Source: Hyphomicrobiales bacterium
GTDB lineage: Bacteria > Pseudomonadota > Alphaproteobacteria > Rhizobiales > Rhizobiaceae
DNA length: 64,000 nucleotides
Direction of reading: 5' to 3'
NCBI GenBank assembly: GCA_900470155.1
Contig: UBZT01000008.1
Location: 120,112 to 184,111 of the forward strand
The notes below the pieces were generated by a model, which was not told the origin of the DNA, did no database searches, and saw nothing but the letters and a program-made list of their open reading frames with translations. How positions within the stretch are numbered: position 1 is the first letter of the stretch; each line of letters starts with the position of its first letter. The position numbers were made by a program, and so were the translations under genes. Of the stretch, positions 32,147 through 41,490 are shown in pieces.

Positions 32147-32950
32147 TTATCGCCCCGTAAATTGCGGTCGCCGTCGTTCGGCAAAAGCGGCGCGCCCTTC
32201 CGCATAGTCGGCGCTTTCGAAGGTCTGGGCGCCGATGATCTCGGCTTCGCGCAGCAAGTTTTCGTCAGCCTGTTCAACGGCGCGCAGCGCCAGTTTTGAC
32301 GCGCGCACCGACAGCGGCGCATTGGCCGCAATCGTCTGGGCCAATGCCAGCGTCTGCTGCTCAAGACTGTCCGCTTCGATCACCTGCGCGAGGAATCCGC
32401 ATTCCTTCAGTTCCGTCGTCTTCAGGCTCGCTCCGGTAAACAAGGCCCTGCGCGCTAGCTGCGAACCGAGGCCGCGGACAAAGTCCTGGATTGCGTCGGC
32501 CGGGTAGGCGAGGCCAAGGCGTGCCGCGGGTACGGCAAAGATGGCGTCAGGCGAGGCCAACCGCAGGTCGGCCGCAGCGGCAAGTCCGAAGCCGCCGCCA
32601 TAACAAATGCCGCGGATCGATGCGATGACCGGAACCGGCGCTTCCCGGATCGCCGAAAAGGCGCGGCTGTTGGCGTCCTCGTAGATCCGCGCGGTGCTGG
32701 CGTCCCTGCGGACCGTGGCGAATTCCGAAATATCGGCGCCAGCGCTGAAATCGCCGTTGCCGCCGCCTTGCATCACGATGACGCGGGCATCTGCCTTGGC
32801 GTGAAGCCAGCGGAGGGCATCCGGTATCGCTTGCCACATGGCCTCGGAAATCGCGTTCTTGCGGGCCGGATTGTCGATTAGCAGAAAACCGGTTCCGGCT
32901 TCGCAGGACGCCTTGATCTGACCGTTGGCAAATTCGCTGATGCGTTTCAT
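32147..32950 (-). CDS. Enoyl-CoA hydratase/isomerase family protein
   Basis: A 267-aa crotonase-fold protein starting at ATG 32948-32950. NPARKNAISEAMW near 25-37, GGNGDFSAGADISEF near 62-76 (first oxyanion strand) and IRGICYGGGFGLAAAADLRL near 105-125 (second) are the diagnostic segments. The first catalytic Glu of true hydratases (usually GGCE) is replaced in this GGGFGLAA context, so the exact reaction is uncertain. The same frame remains open antisense to cysE for another ~330 codons, which is not coding. Confidence 0.87.
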   Translation of the reverse strand: MKRISEFANGQIKASCEAGTGFLLIDNPARKNAISEAMWQAIPDALRWLHAKADARVIVMQGGGNGDFSAGADISEFATVRRDASTARIYEDANSRAFSAIREAPVPVIASIRGICYGGGFGLAAAADLRLASPDAIFAVPAARLGLAYPADAIQDFVRGLGSQLARRALFTGASLKTTELKECGFLAQVIEADSLEQQTLALAQTIAANAPLSVRASKLALRAVEQADENLLREAEIIGAQTFESADYAEGRAAFAERRRPQFTGR

Positions 32951-33022
32951 TTTAGAAGTCCATTTGAGTTCGGTGCGGGTTCGATTATATACTTCGCTCT
33001 GAGACAAACGAGGAGACCGGAA

Positions 33023-33847
33023 ATGGTCGCACAGAACGACGCCCTCAAGGTGGATGTGGTCAAGTCGATGGACCCGATCTGGGACAGCCTTCGGCACGAA
33101 GCCCGCACCGCGGCCGACCGAGATTCCATGCTCGCGGCATTTTTCCATTCGACGGTACTCAGCCATCGCTCCCTGGAAGACTGCGTCATCTACCGTATCT
33201 GTGAACGCCTCGATCATACAGACCTGCCGGCGATCGTGTTGCGCCAGGCGTTTGATGAAATGCTGATTGACTGGCCGGAATGGGGCGCGATCCTGCGTGT
33301 CGATATCCAGGCGGTCTACGACCGTGACCCGGCCTGCACGCGTTTCATCGAGCCGGTTCTCTATTTCAAGGGTTTCCATTCGATCCAGACCCATCGTCTG
33401 GCCCATTGGCTTTGGAACCGCGGTCGGCGCGATTTCGCGCTCTATCTGCAGAGCCGGTCTTCGAATATCTTCCAGACGGATATCAATCCGGCGGCACGGA
33501 TCGGTAAGGGCATATTCCTCGATCATGCCACGGGGCTCGTTGTCGGTGAAACGGCACGCATCGGCGACAACGTTTCCATCCTCCATGGTGTGACGCTTGG
33601 CGGCACGGGCAAGGAGGGCGCAGACCGTCATCCGAAGATCGGCGACGGCGTGATGATCGGCGCCGGTGCCAAGGTGCTTGGCAATATCGAGATCGGCTGC
33701 TGCTCGCGCATTGCTGCCGGTTCCGTCGTCTTGAAGCCGGTACCTTCGGCCGTCACCGTCGCTGGCGTGCCGGCGCGGATAGTGGGGGAGGCGGGCTGCG
33801 CAGAACCGTCGCGCTCGATGGACCAGATGATTGTTTCGGACGACTGA
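33023..33847 (+). CDS. cysE: Serine O-acetyltransferase
   Basis: A 274-aa protein, start ATG 33023. The N-terminal helical SATase domain contains FHSIQTHRLAHWLW near 118-131 and is followed by a left-handed beta-helix of hexapeptide repeats. Catalytic and binding landmarks are FLDHATGLVVGETARIGDNV near 172-191 and LHGVTLGGTGK. It makes O-acetylserine from serine and acetyl-CoA, the first step of cysteine synthesis, and the C-terminal tail normally docks CysK and takes part in cysteine feedback. Confidence 0.95.
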   Translation: MVAQNDALKVDVVKSMDPIWDSLRHEARTAADRDSMLAAFFHSTVLSHRSLEDCVIYRICERLDHTDLPAIVLRQAFDEMLIDWPEWGAILRVDIQAVYDRDPACTRFIEPVLYFKGFHSIQTHRLAHWLWNRGRRDFALYLQSRSSNIFQTDINPAARIGKGIFLDHATGLVVGETARIGDNVSILHGVTLGGTGKEGADRHPKIGDGVMIGAGAKVLGNIEIGCCSRIAAGSVVLKPVPSAVTVAGVPARIVGEAGCAEPSRSMDQMIVSDD

Positions 33848-33973
33848 GCACGATGTGCCGTCGGATGCGCGACTGCGCGCATTGATGGGGCAAACTATCC
33901 TTTGCGTCTTTACATCGGCGGAATGCCCATGCGACAAGCGGCGCAAATCAAAGACAGCCGATGGAGACCCAGC

Positions 33974-34177
33974 GTGAAACCAGACGAAATCAAGAAGCTC
34001 GACGCCTATTTCAAGCGCACCTTCAACCCTTCCATGGTCGTCAAGGCACGTCCCCGCAAGGATGACTCGGCCGAGGTCTATGTGGGCGACGAGTTTCTCG
34101 GCGTCGTGTTCAAGGACGAGGAAGACGGCGATCTGTCCTACAATTTCTCGATGGCGATCCTAGACGTCGACCTGTGA
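33974..34177 (+). CDS. DUF3126 family protein
   Basis: A 67-aa protein. GTG 33974 (GGAGA upstream) gives the family's usual N-terminus, (M)KPDEIKKLDAYFKRTF, so it was preferred over ATG 33929. KARPRKDDSAEVYVGDEFLG and the C-terminal FSMAILDVDL are family hallmarks. It is a small conserved alphaproteobacterial protein of unknown function. Confidence 0.85.
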   Translation: MKPDEIKKLDAYFKRTFNPSMVVKARPRKDDSAEVYVGDEFLGVVFKDEEDGDLSYNFSMAILDVDL

Positions 34178-34238
34178 TTTTTGCCTAAAGCCTTAGGTTG
34201 AAGGCAGGCTAATATATCTCTTGTCATTCAATGATGTG

Positions 34239-34269
34239 GGGCCGTCTCTTTATGGGGCGGCCCTTTTTT
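34239..34269 (+). terminator. Rho-independent terminator after the DUF3126 gene
   Basis: GGGCCG (34239-34244) pairs with CGGCCC (34258-34263), followed by six T. Confidence 0.85.
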
Positions 34270-34316
34270 CGATGGCGAAATGCAACCTTAGATATTTGTG
34301 CGCTGCACAATTCTAC

Positions 34317-34344
34317 TTGACGTCTTTTGTGCGGCTGCTATGTT
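34317..34344 (+). promoter_or_regulatory. Sigma-70-type promoter of the phasin gene
   Basis: TTGACG (34317-34322) and TATGTT (34339-34344) are separated by 16 bp, about 40 bp before the phasin start. Confidence 0.6.
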
Positions 34345-34383
34345 TTGATCCTCTGAAATAAAGCGCTGATGGAGGACGCTCGA

Positions 34384-34731
34384 ATGATCAATTTTGATGA
34401 GGCAAACAAGAAGGGCAAGGAAGCCATGGAGGGCATGTTGAAGAACTATTCGGAAGTGACGAAGGGTTTTCAGGCCATTGCCACCGAGGCAACCGATTAT
34501 TCCAAGAAGTCCTTCCAGGATGCGGCAACTTTCGTGGAATCGCTGACAGGCGTGAAGAGCATGGAAGCAGCCTTCGAATTGCAGACCAGCTTCATGAAGT
34601 CATCCTACGAGAGCTTCATCGCCGAGGCGACCAAGATGGGCGAGATGTATTCGGAACTCGCGAAAACCGTCTACAAGCCCTATGAGGCGCCGCTGGGTAA
34701 ATCGATCGTGCCTTTTTCCACCGCCGCTTGA
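34384..34731 (+). CDS. Phasin family protein
   Basis: A 115-aa protein; ATG 34384 follows GGAGGACG, so the ATG at 34369 was rejected. It is almost wholly helical, with the phasin pattern NYSEVTKGFQAIATEATDYS, then FQDAATFVESLTGVKSMEAAFELQTSFMKSSYESFIAEATKMGEMY. Phasins coat polyhydroxyalkanoate granules, but many small family members act elsewhere. It is monocistronic with its own promoter. Confidence 0.88.
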   Translation: MINFDEANKKGKEAMEGMLKNYSEVTKGFQAIATEATDYSKKSFQDAATFVESLTGVKSMEAAFELQTSFMKSSYESFIAEATKMGEMYSELAKTVYKPYEAPLGKSIVPFSTAA

Positions 34732-34973
34732 TCGAACCTTGCGCGTAGCATGCGAGACCGGTTGTGCCCAGCACGGCCGGTCTTGCCATTTGTGGCCTCT
34801 GGTATAACCTGTAATTTCATTTTGTTGAGCTTTCCGACCCTCGTGACAAATTGTCATCGACATCGATTGGGGGGCTTAAAATCACCGAATTAAGAACTAC
34901 CTTACTGTGCTGAATGTTCGTCCGCCTTTGCTGCGTAACGGCAAACAGGCCGGACAACGGAGAATGAACTGAA

Positions 34974-35321
34974 ATGATCGCTATGCCGGTCTTCATGCAA
35001 AGCCAACGCGACGGGGACAATGCCAACCGCGGCACCTCGGTCATCACGCGCACTAAGCCGAAGACAAAGAAGCCGAATTTGTACCGCGTCCTGCTTCTCA
35101 ACGACGACTACACCCCGATGGAATTTGTCATCCACATTCTGGAGCGCTTTTTTCAAAAGGATAGGGAAGCCGCCACACGCATCATGTTGCAGGTCCACAA
35201 TCACGGTGTGGGCGAGTGTGGGGTCTTTACCTACGAAGTTGCCGAGACCAAGGTGAGCCAGGTGATGGATTTCGCAAGGCAGCATGAGCATCCGCTTCAG
35301 TGTGTCATGGAAAAAAAGTGA
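34974..35321 (+). CDS. clpS: ATP-dependent Clp protease adaptor
   Basis: A 115-aa protein; the start may instead be the Met at 34983 or 34995. The core [20 protein letters not shown] begins at about residue 35, with later [19 protein letters not shown]. The DDYTPMEFV segment forms the N-degron pocket. ClpS delivers N-end-rule substrates to ClpA, whose gene starts 9 bp downstream. Confidence 0.94.
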   Translation: MIAMPVFMQSQRDGDNANRGTSVITRTKPKTKKPNLYRVLLLNDDYTPMEFVIHILERFFQKDREAATRIMLQVHNHGVGECGVFTYEVAETKVSQVMDFARQHEHPLQCVMEKK

Positions 35322-35330
35322 GGACCAGAC

Positions 35331-37808
35331 GTGCCAACATTTTCTCCCAGCCTCGAAAAAGCGCTGCATCAGGCACTGACCTACGCCAACGAGCGCCATC
35401 ATGAATATGCGACGCTCGAACATCTGCTGCTCGCGCTGATCGACGATGCCGATGCCGCGGCGGTGATGGGGGCGTGCAATGTCAACCTCGACGCGTTGCG
35501 CAAGAATGTCTCCGACTATGTCGACAACGATCTTTCCAACCTGATCACCGGCTATGACGAGGATTCCAAGCCGACCTCCGGCTTCCAGCGCGTCATTCAG
35601 CGGGCAGTGATCCATGTCCAATCCTCCGGTCGCGAAGAAGTGACCGGCGCCAATGTGCTCGTCGCGATCTTCGCCGAACGCGAGAGCCACGCCGCATACT
35701 TCCTGCAGGAGCAGGAAATGACACGCTACGACGCCGTCAACTATATCTCCCACGGCATCGGCAAGCGCCCGGGCGCCTCCCAGGTTCGCAGCCCGCGTGG
35801 CGCCGAGGAAGGCGAGGCCGAGGCCAAGCCGGGTCGTGAGCAGGAAGAGGGAACTGCGGCCAAGGGCAAGCAGGAGGCTCTGAAGGCCTATTGCGTCAAC
35901 CTCAATGAAAAGGCCAAGACCGGCAAGATCGATCCGCTGATCGGTCGCCATTCCGAGGTTAACCGCACGATCCAGGTCCTTTGCCGTCGATCGAAGAACA
36001 ATCCGCTCTATGTCGGTGATCCCGGCGTCGGCAAGACGGCGATCGCCGAAGGTCTTGCCAAGCGCATCGTCGAAGGCAAGGTGCCGGAAGCACTCGCGGA
36101 CGCGACGATTTTCTCGCTCGACATGGGCACGCTGCTTGCCGGCACCCGTTACCGCGGTGATTTCGAGGAACGGTTGAAGCAGGTCGTCAAGGAACTGGAA
36201 GACTATCCCGGTGCCGTACTGTTTATCGACGAAATCCACACCGTCATCGGTGCGGGCGCTACGTCGGGCGGTGCCATGGATGCGTCCAACCTGCTGAAGC
36301 CGGCACTGTCGTCGGGTGCGATCCGTTGCATCGGCTCGACGACCTACAAGGAATATCGCCAGTTCTTCGAAAAGGACCGGGCCCTGGTTCGCCGCTTCCA
36401 GAAGATCGACGTCAACGAGCCGTCGATCGACGATGCGATCGAGATCATGAAGGGCCTGAAGCCCTATTTCGAGGACTATCACAAGCTGCGTTACACCAAC
36501 GAGGCGATCAAGTCGGCTGTTGAGCTTTCGGCCCGCTACATCTCCGATCGCAAGCTGCCGGACAAGGCGATCGACGTGATCGACGAGACCGGCGCGGCCC
36601 AGATGCTGCTGCCGGCGTCGAAGCGCCGCAAGCTGATTACCGAAAAGGAGATCGAGGTCACCATCGCCACCATGGCCCGCATTCCGCCGAAGACGGTCTC
36701 CAAGGATGACGAGATGGTTCTCGCCAATCTCGAGAAGGAACTGCGTTCCGTCGTCTACGGCCAGGATACCGCTATTGAAGCGCTGTCGACCGCGATCAAG
36801 CTGGCTCGTGCCGGCCTGCGCGAACCGAATAAGCCGATCGGCTCCTACGTGTTTTCCGGCCCGACAGGCGTCGGCAAGACGGAAGTGGCCAAGCAGCTTG
36901 CCGCCTCGCTCGGCGTCGAGATGCTGCGCTTCGACATGTCGGAATACATGGAGCGGCACACGGTTTCGCGGCTGCTCGGTGCCCCTCCCGGCTATGTTGG
37001 CTTCGACCAGGGTGGCCTGCTGACCGATGGTGTCGACCAGCATCCGCACAGCGTGGTTCTGCTTGATGAAATCGAGAAGGCGCATCCGGATATCTACAAT
37101 ATCCTGCTGCAGGTCATGGACCACGGTTCGCTGACAGACCATAACGGCAAGAAGATCGACTTCCGCAACGTCATCCTGATCATGACGACCAATGCGGGCG
37201 CGTCCGAGATGGCGAAGTCGGCGATCGGTTTCGGTTCGTCCAAGCGCACCGGCGAGGATGAAGAGGCGATCAACCGCCTGTTCACTCCCGAATTCCGCAA
37301 CCGTCTCGATGCGATCATTCCGTTCGCACCGCTGCCGAGCGAGGTCATTCACAAGGTTGTGCAGAAGTTCGTCATGCAGCTCGAAGCGCAGCTTTCGGAA
37401 CGCGGCGTGACCTTCGATCTGTCGGAACCGGCCATCGCCTGGCTTGCCACCCGTGGCTATGATGAAAAGATGGGCGCGCGTCCGCTCGGCCGCGTCATCC
37501 AGGAATACATCAAGAAGCCGCTCGCCAACGAGATCCTGTTCGGCAAGCTGAAGAAGGGCGGCCTCGTCAAGGTCGGCGTAAAGAAGGATGACGCTGGCGA
37601 AGACGTGCTCGATCTTGAGGCCATTTCCGAGGTAGCGCCGGTCAAGCCGAAGCCGGAAGCCGAGGTCGTGGCCGACAAGTCTATCAAGGCCAAGAAGAAG
37701 CCGTCGAGCAAAGCGGCGGTTGCACAGGATGATGGTGACACCGCCGTGATCGAAGCGCCGAAGCCGGCCAAGCGCAGTGCCGTGCCAAAGGTGCCGAAGA
37801 AGAAATAA
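35331..37808 (+). CDS. clpA: ATP-dependent Clp protease ATP-binding subunit ClpA
   Basis: An 825-aa AAA+ unfoldase. The N-terminal repeat domain (to ~145) binds ClpS. Walker A of D1 is GDPGVGKT at about 229 and of D2 GPTGVGKT at about 510. The IGF-like loop for ClpP docking lies near SAIGFGSS at about 630. The C-terminal ~60 residues are a Lys/Pro/Ala-rich extension common in rhizobial ClpA. It works with ClpP in degrading folded proteins. It is directly after clpS. Confidence 0.96.
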   Translation: MPTFSPSLEKALHQALTYANERHHEYATLEHLLLALIDDADAAAVMGACNVNLDALRKNVSDYVDNDLSNLITGYDEDSKPTSGFQRVIQRAVIHVQSSGREEVTGANVLVAIFAERESHAAYFLQEQEMTRYDAVNYISHGIGKRPGASQVRSPRGAEEGEAEAKPGREQEEGTAAKGKQEALKAYCVNLNEKAKTGKIDPLIGRHSEVNRTIQVLCRRSKNNPLYVGDPGVGKTAIAEGLAKRIVEGKVPEALADATIFSLDMGTLLAGTRYRGDFEERLKQVVKELEDYPGAVLFIDEIHTVIGAGATSGGAMDASNLLKPALSSGAIRCIGSTTYKEYRQFFEKDRALVRRFQKIDVNEPSIDDAIEIMKGLKPYFEDYHKLRYTNEAIKSAVELSARYISDRKLPDKAIDVIDETGAAQMLLPASKRRKLITEKEIEVTIATMARIPPKTVSKDDEMVLANLEKELRSVVYGQDTAIEALSTAIKLARAGLREPNKPIGSYVFSGPTGVGKTEVAKQLAASLGVEMLRFDMSEYMERHTVSRLLGAPPGYVGFDQGGLLTDGVDQHPHSVVLLDEIEKAHPDIYNILLQVMDHGSLTDHNGKKIDFRNVILIMTTNAGASEMAKSAIGFGSSKRTGEDEEAINRLFTPEFRNRLDAIIPFAPLPSEVIHKVVQKFVMQLEAQLSERGVTFDLSEPAIAWLATRGYDEKMGARPLGRVIQEYIKKPLANEILFGKLKKGGLVKVGVKKDDAGEDVLDLEAISEVAPVKPKPEAEVVADKSIKAKKKPSSKAAVAQDDGDTAVIEAPKPAKRSAVPKVPKKK

Positions 37809-37832
37809 GCGTCACGTTACGCTGGAAAAACC

Positions 37833-37860
37833 GGTGCCGGGCAATGCCCGGCACTTCTTT
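37833..37860 (+). terminator. Rho-independent terminator after clpA
   Basis: GTGCCGGG-CAAT-GCCCGGCAC followed by TTCTTTTT. Confidence 0.88.
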
Positions 37861-37880
37861 TTGCCGCATCGGAATAGTGC

Positions 37881-38648
37881 ATGTCTTCGGTATCTTCGGA
37901 TTTTTCCCAGACCCGCTGGTTCCTGGCCGGAATGCGCGGTCTTTTCAGCCTTCCAGCCATAATCCTGATGGTCTCGTTCGTCGGTTTTTCTGCCTTTGCG
38001 CTCGAATCCGGCGTCAGCCGGTCCGAGGCGATGTTCATGACGGCCATGGTCTGGGCGCTGCCGGCGAAGATGATCCTGATCGGAACCGTCACCAGCGGCG
38101 CCAATCTGCTGGCCGTGTTTCTGGCGGTCTCCCTGTCCTCCATCCGGCTGATGCCGATGGTCGCCTCTCTGGTGCCGGAGATGCGCACGTCACGGACGCC
38201 GACATGGTTGTTGCTGGTGCTGGCGCATTTCGTCGCGATCACCGCCTGGGTTTTTGCCATGGGCAATTTCAAGTCGGTGCCACGCGAGGGACGCGTCGCT
38301 TTCTTCGCCGGTTTCGGCATTACGCTGGTCACCGTCAACACCGTGCTGGTCGGCGTCTGTTATGGGCTGGTTGCAGCCTTTCCGCCGGTGGTGGCCGCAG
38401 TCCTGTTTTTCCTGACGCCCGTTTATTTCATTGCCTCGATCTGGGCCACGGGCCACCAGTCCGTCGTCAAGATCGCCTTCGTCATTGGCCTGGTCTCTGG
38501 GCCATTGCTGGCGCTGGCAGTGCCCGGTTTCGATATTGTGATCGCCGGGCTGGGTGGCGGCACGGTGGCCTATCTGATCGATCGTTATCTGGTCCGCGGC
38601 GCGCGGCCCGAGCCGATGCCGACTGTCGAGACGGATGAGGTTCTGTGA
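37881..38648 (+). CDS. azlC: AzlC family branched-chain amino acid permease
   Basis: A 255-aa integral membrane protein with several transmembrane helices. The family N-terminus is seen in PAIILMVSFVGFSAFALESGVS, with GATGAxQ-like VWALPAKMILIGTV and NLLAVFLAVSLSSIRLMPM following. With AzlD it forms an exporter of branched-chain amino acids or analogues. Its stop overlaps the azlD start. Confidence 0.88.
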   Translation: MSSVSSDFSQTRWFLAGMRGLFSLPAIILMVSFVGFSAFALESGVSRSEAMFMTAMVWALPAKMILIGTVTSGANLLAVFLAVSLSSIRLMPMVASLVPEMRTSRTPTWLLLVLAHFVAITAWVFAMGNFKSVPREGRVAFFAGFGITLVTVNTVLVGVCYGLVAAFPPVVAAVLFFLTPVYFIASIWATGHQSVVKIAFVIGLVSGPLLALAVPGFDIVIAGLGGGTVAYLIDRYLVRGARPEPMPTVETDEVL

Positions 38649-38977
38649 TGGCAGATTACTGGCTGTATATCGTCATCGTCGTTGCCGGATGGCTTGCGAC
38701 CGACATGTGGCGCTGGCTCGGTGTGATCGCCGGCAACCGTCTGCAGGAAGGGTCGGAAGCGCTGGCCTGGGTGAGGGCGGTGGCAACCGCGCTCGTCATG
38801 GCGGTGACGGCGAAACTGATCGTCTTTCCGGCCGGAACGCTTGAGGGCTCGCCACTCTGGCTGCGGCTGACCGCTGCCGGTCTTGGATTTGCGGCATTTC
38901 TGCTTTTCGGACAGCGCGTCATCGTCGGCGTGCTCGTGCCGCTTGTCATCCTCGCGGCAGGGCTAGTCTGGCTATAG
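38648..38977 (+). CDS. azlD: AzlD domain protein
   Basis: A 109-aa protein with four hydrophobic segments, starting at ATG 38648 in an overlap with the azlC stop. AzlD is the small partner of AzlC in branched-chain amino acid export. WLATDMWRWLGVIAGNRL near 15-32 fits the family. Confidence 0.82.
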   Translation: MADYWLYIVIVVAGWLATDMWRWLGVIAGNRLQEGSEALAWVRAVATALVMAVTAKLIVFPAGTLEGSPLWLRLTAAGLGFAAFLLFGQRVIVGVLVPLVILAAGLVWL

Positions 38978-39008
38978 GGCATCGCCCGACCTGATCCCGG
39001 AAATGCAA

Positions 39009-39026
39009 TGCCCCGGCTGCGGGGCA
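39009..39026. terminator. Hairpin between convergent azlD and HIT genes
   Basis: TGCCCC-GGCTGC-GGGGCA lies in the ~75-bp gap between the two convergent stops; no clear T-run. Confidence 0.5.
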
Positions 39027-39052
39027 CTCGGTGCAGATTAACTGCAAGGGAC

Positions 39053-39478
39053 TCAGAGAGCCGCCTTGATCTTCTCGGCATTGGCCTTCAGCACTTCGAT
39101 ATCCTCCATGCCGCCGGTATGCGGCTTCAACGGCAAGCCGTCATGGCGGGGAATGACGTGGAAATGCAGATGGAAGACGGTCTGGCCGGCGGCAGGCTCA
39201 TTGAACTGCGCGACATAGACGCCGTCTGCATCAAACGCTTCCTTGGCCGCGCTGGCAAGTTTCTGCACGACGGGCATCAGCTTGACCAGAACGGCCGGAT
39301 CGGCGTCGAGCAGGTTGCGCGAACCCTGTTTCGGAATGACCAGAAGATGACCTGGCGCCTGCGGCATCACATCCATGAAGGCGAGCGTGTCGTCGTCCTC
39401 GTAGAGTTTCACCGAAGGGATGTCGCCCTTCAGGATCTTGGCGAAGATGTTGTTCGGGTCGTAGGCTGAAATACTCAT
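39053..39478 (-). CDS. HIT family protein
   Basis: A 141-aa protein with the histidine triad HLHFHVIP near 103-110 and the N-terminal PNNIFAKILKGDIPSVKLYED. HIT hydrolases act on adenosine nucleotides such as AMP-lysine or Ap4A; the physiological substrate is not evident. Confidence 0.92.
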   Translation of the reverse strand: MSISAYDPNNIFAKILKGDIPSVKLYEDDDTLAFMDVMPQAPGHLLVIPKQGSRNLLDADPAVLVKLMPVVQKLASAAKEAFDADGVYVAQFNEPAAGQTVFHLHFHVIPRHDGLPLKPHTGGMEDIEVLKANAEKIKAAL

Positions 39479-39548
39479 CGTCTGTCTCCTCGATTGTGAA
39501 GGCCATTAAAGGCAAGTCGCGCGCCGGATCAAGCAGGGCGATATTTGC

Positions 39549-40748
39549 TTAGCCATCGAATTCCTCGCCGTCGCGCGGCTGTCGTTCACCCTTGCGGAAG
39601 GGGGTATGGTCGTCGAGATAGTCGCCCATCTGTTCCACCTCGCGTCGCTCGTGTTCGAGATAGTCGCCCACGGCGCGCCTCAGGCCGGCATGGGCAATGA
39701 AATGGGCCGAATGGGTGACGATCGGCTGGTACCCTCGCGCCAGCTTGTGCTCTCCCTGTGCGCCCGCCTCAACACGAGCCAGGCCCTTTGCAAGGGCAAA
39801 ATCGATCGCCTGATGATAGCAGACCTCGAAATGCAGGTAGGGATGATCTTCGATACAGCCCCAGTGCCGGCCGTAGAGCGCATCTGAACCGATGAAGTTG
39901 ATTGCCCCGGCGATATAGCGGCCATTGCGCCTGGCCATCACAAGCAACACGTCGTCGGCCATGCGTTCGCCGATCAGCGAGTAGAAGTCGCGAGTCAGGT
40001 AGGGGCGACCCCATTTGCGGCTGCCGGTATCCATGTAGAAAGTGAAGAACTGATCCCAGATCTCCTCGGTCAGGTCCTTGCCCGTCAGCCAGTCGATCGT
40101 GATGCCGTTTGCCAGCGCGTTGCGGCGTTCCTTGCGCAGGTTCTTGCGCTTCGACGAGGACAGTTCGGCCAGGAAGGCCTCATGGTCGGCATAACCTTTG
40201 TTGAGGAAGTGGAACTGCTGATCCATGCGATGCAGGAATCCGCATTCCGTAAGGGAAGACAGCTCACCTTGCGGAAGGAACGTCACGTGTGCCGAGGACA
40301 GTCCAAGCTCGGCCGTGACCTGCCGCAGCCCTTGCGCCAAGAGGCCGGAGACACGGCCGGGGTCTTCGCCATCGCGTACCAGAAGCCGCGGTCCGGTGGC
40401 GGGCGTAAAAGGGGTGCAGGCCTGCAGCTTGGGATAATAATGGCCGCCGGCGCGCTGGAATGCGTCGGCCCAGCTGTGGTCGAAGACATATTCGCCCTGG
40501 CTGTGGCTCTTCAGATAACAGGGGATCGCCCCGATCAGTTCGCCGTCTTCCTCAAGCAGCAGGTGATGGCCAAGCCAGCCGGTTTCGGCGGTCGCCGAGC
40601 CGGACTCCTCGAGTGATGACAGGAAGGCATGTGAACAGAAGGGATTGTAGTTCGGTCCGGAGCGCGAGGCCCCGGACAGTTTGGCCCAGATGGCCGGATC
40701 GATTTCCGAAAAGGAACGGACTATGCGGATCGTTACCTCGTCTGCCAT
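39549..40748 (-). CDS. GNAT/FemAB-like acyltransferase (DUF482, peptidogalycan biosynthesis-like family)
   Basis: A 399-aa protein starting MADEVTIRIV at 40748. Family blocks include NPFCSHAFLSSLEESGS near 40-56, YVFDHSWADAFQ near 90-101, KRKNLRKERRNAL near 205-217 and RHWGCIEDHPYLHFEVCYHQ near 300-320. The fold is a duplicated acetyltransferase; a role in cell-wall or amino-acyl transfer is suggested for the family but not proven. Confidence 0.85.
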   Translation of the reverse strand: MADEVTIRIVRSFSEIDPAIWAKLSGASRSGPNYNPFCSHAFLSSLEESGSATAETGWLGHHLLLEEDGELIGAIPCYLKSHSQGEYVFDHSWADAFQRAGGHYYPKLQACTPFTPATGPRLLVRDGEDPGRVSGLLAQGLRQVTAELGLSSAHVTFLPQGELSSLTECGFLHRMDQQFHFLNKGYADHEAFLAELSSSKRKNLRKERRNALANGITIDWLTGKDLTEEIWDQFFTFYMDTGSRKWGRPYLTRDFYSLIGERMADDVLLVMARRNGRYIAGAINFIGSDALYGRHWGCIEDHPYLHFEVCYHQAIDFALAKGLARVEAGAQGEHKLARGYQPIVTHSAHFIAHAGLRRAVGDYLEHERREVEQMGDYLDDHTPFRKGERQPRDGEEFDG

Positions 40749-40758
40749 GGATCTCCCG

Positions 40759-41490
40759 TCAGGCAATCGCCGGCGAGGTCCGCGGGTCGAAGCCTTCGAA
40801 TGTCATCTGATCAGCATATGTATAGGTCTGCGCCCGCATGATTTCATCCCTGACGGTCCAGGTAATCACCGGTGTGCCGTTTTCACGCAGGCCGGTGATG
40901 AAGCTGTTGGGCAGATGCGCGACCGCATAGGAGACAAAATCGAGACCGAGCGCCATTGCCTCTTCATGCGCTTCGAATTGCTCCGGCCGTGCCCCTTCGG
41001 CCGTCAGACCAACCGGGTAGGGGCAATCGACAGATTTCAGGGCGCGCAGCAGGTGATAGTCGAAGCTCATCAGCGCCACTTTGCCCTGATAGCCCTCGAG
41101 GACCTCGAGAACGCCTTCGACGAAGCCATCGTCCTGCTCGGCATCAATGCCCTTCAGTTCGATGACCAGCGGCACTTGGCCCTTCACCAGGTCCAGCATC
41201 TTCTTCAATGTCGGGATACGGTCGGATGTGCCGCCGATTGACATCATGCCCAGTTCGCCCGCCGTGCGCTCGCGAACCTCGCCCGCCAGGCTGCATAGCC
41301 GCTGCAGGTCGTGGTCGTGAAACACCATCGGCACACTGTCGGATGAAAGCTGGATGTCGCATTCAATGGCAAAGCCTGCATCGATGGCGCGGGCAAACGC
41401 CGAGAGCGTATTCTCCCAGACAGTCTTGTTCATGTCGTGAAAGCCGCGATGGGCGACCGGCACGTCCTTGATCCAGTCAATGCTGCTCAA
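40759..41490 (-). CDS. Glycerophosphodiester phosphodiesterase family protein
   Basis: A 243-aa TIM-barrel enzyme. HRGFHDMNKTVWENTLSAF near 14-32 supplies the first catalytic His and the ENT motif; ECDIQLSSDSVPMVFHDHDL near 44-63 supplies Glu, Asp and the second His. No ATG precedes these, so TTG 41488-41490, overlapping the RidA stop as TTGA, is the likely start. It hydrolyses glycerophosphodiesters to glycerol-3-phosphate and an alcohol. No signal peptide, so cytoplasmic. Confidence 0.87.
   Translation of the reverse strand: MSSIDWIKDVPVAHRGFHDMNKTVWENTLSAFARAIDAGFAIECDIQLSSDSVPMVFHDHDLQRLCSLAGEVRERTAGELGMMSIGGTSDRIPTLKKMLDLVKGQVPLVIELKGIDAEQDDGFVEGVLEVLEGYQGKVALMSFDYHLLRALKSVDCPYPVGLTAEGARPEQFEAHEEAMALGLDFVSYAVAHLPNSFITGLRENGTPVITWTVRDEIMRAQTYTYADQMTFEGFDPRTSPAIA

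Noticed and set aside
32951..33946. Minus-strand open frame that would extend the enoyl-CoA hydratase to about 599 residues
   Set aside because: It is antisense to cysE, and the extra sequence has no hydratase features. The hydratase has a good start at 32950.
34902..37352. An 816-codon minus-strand open frame opposite clpS-clpA
   Set aside because: The plus-strand clpS and clpA are unmistakable. The antisense frame is a by-product of GC-rich codon use and has no recognisable domain.
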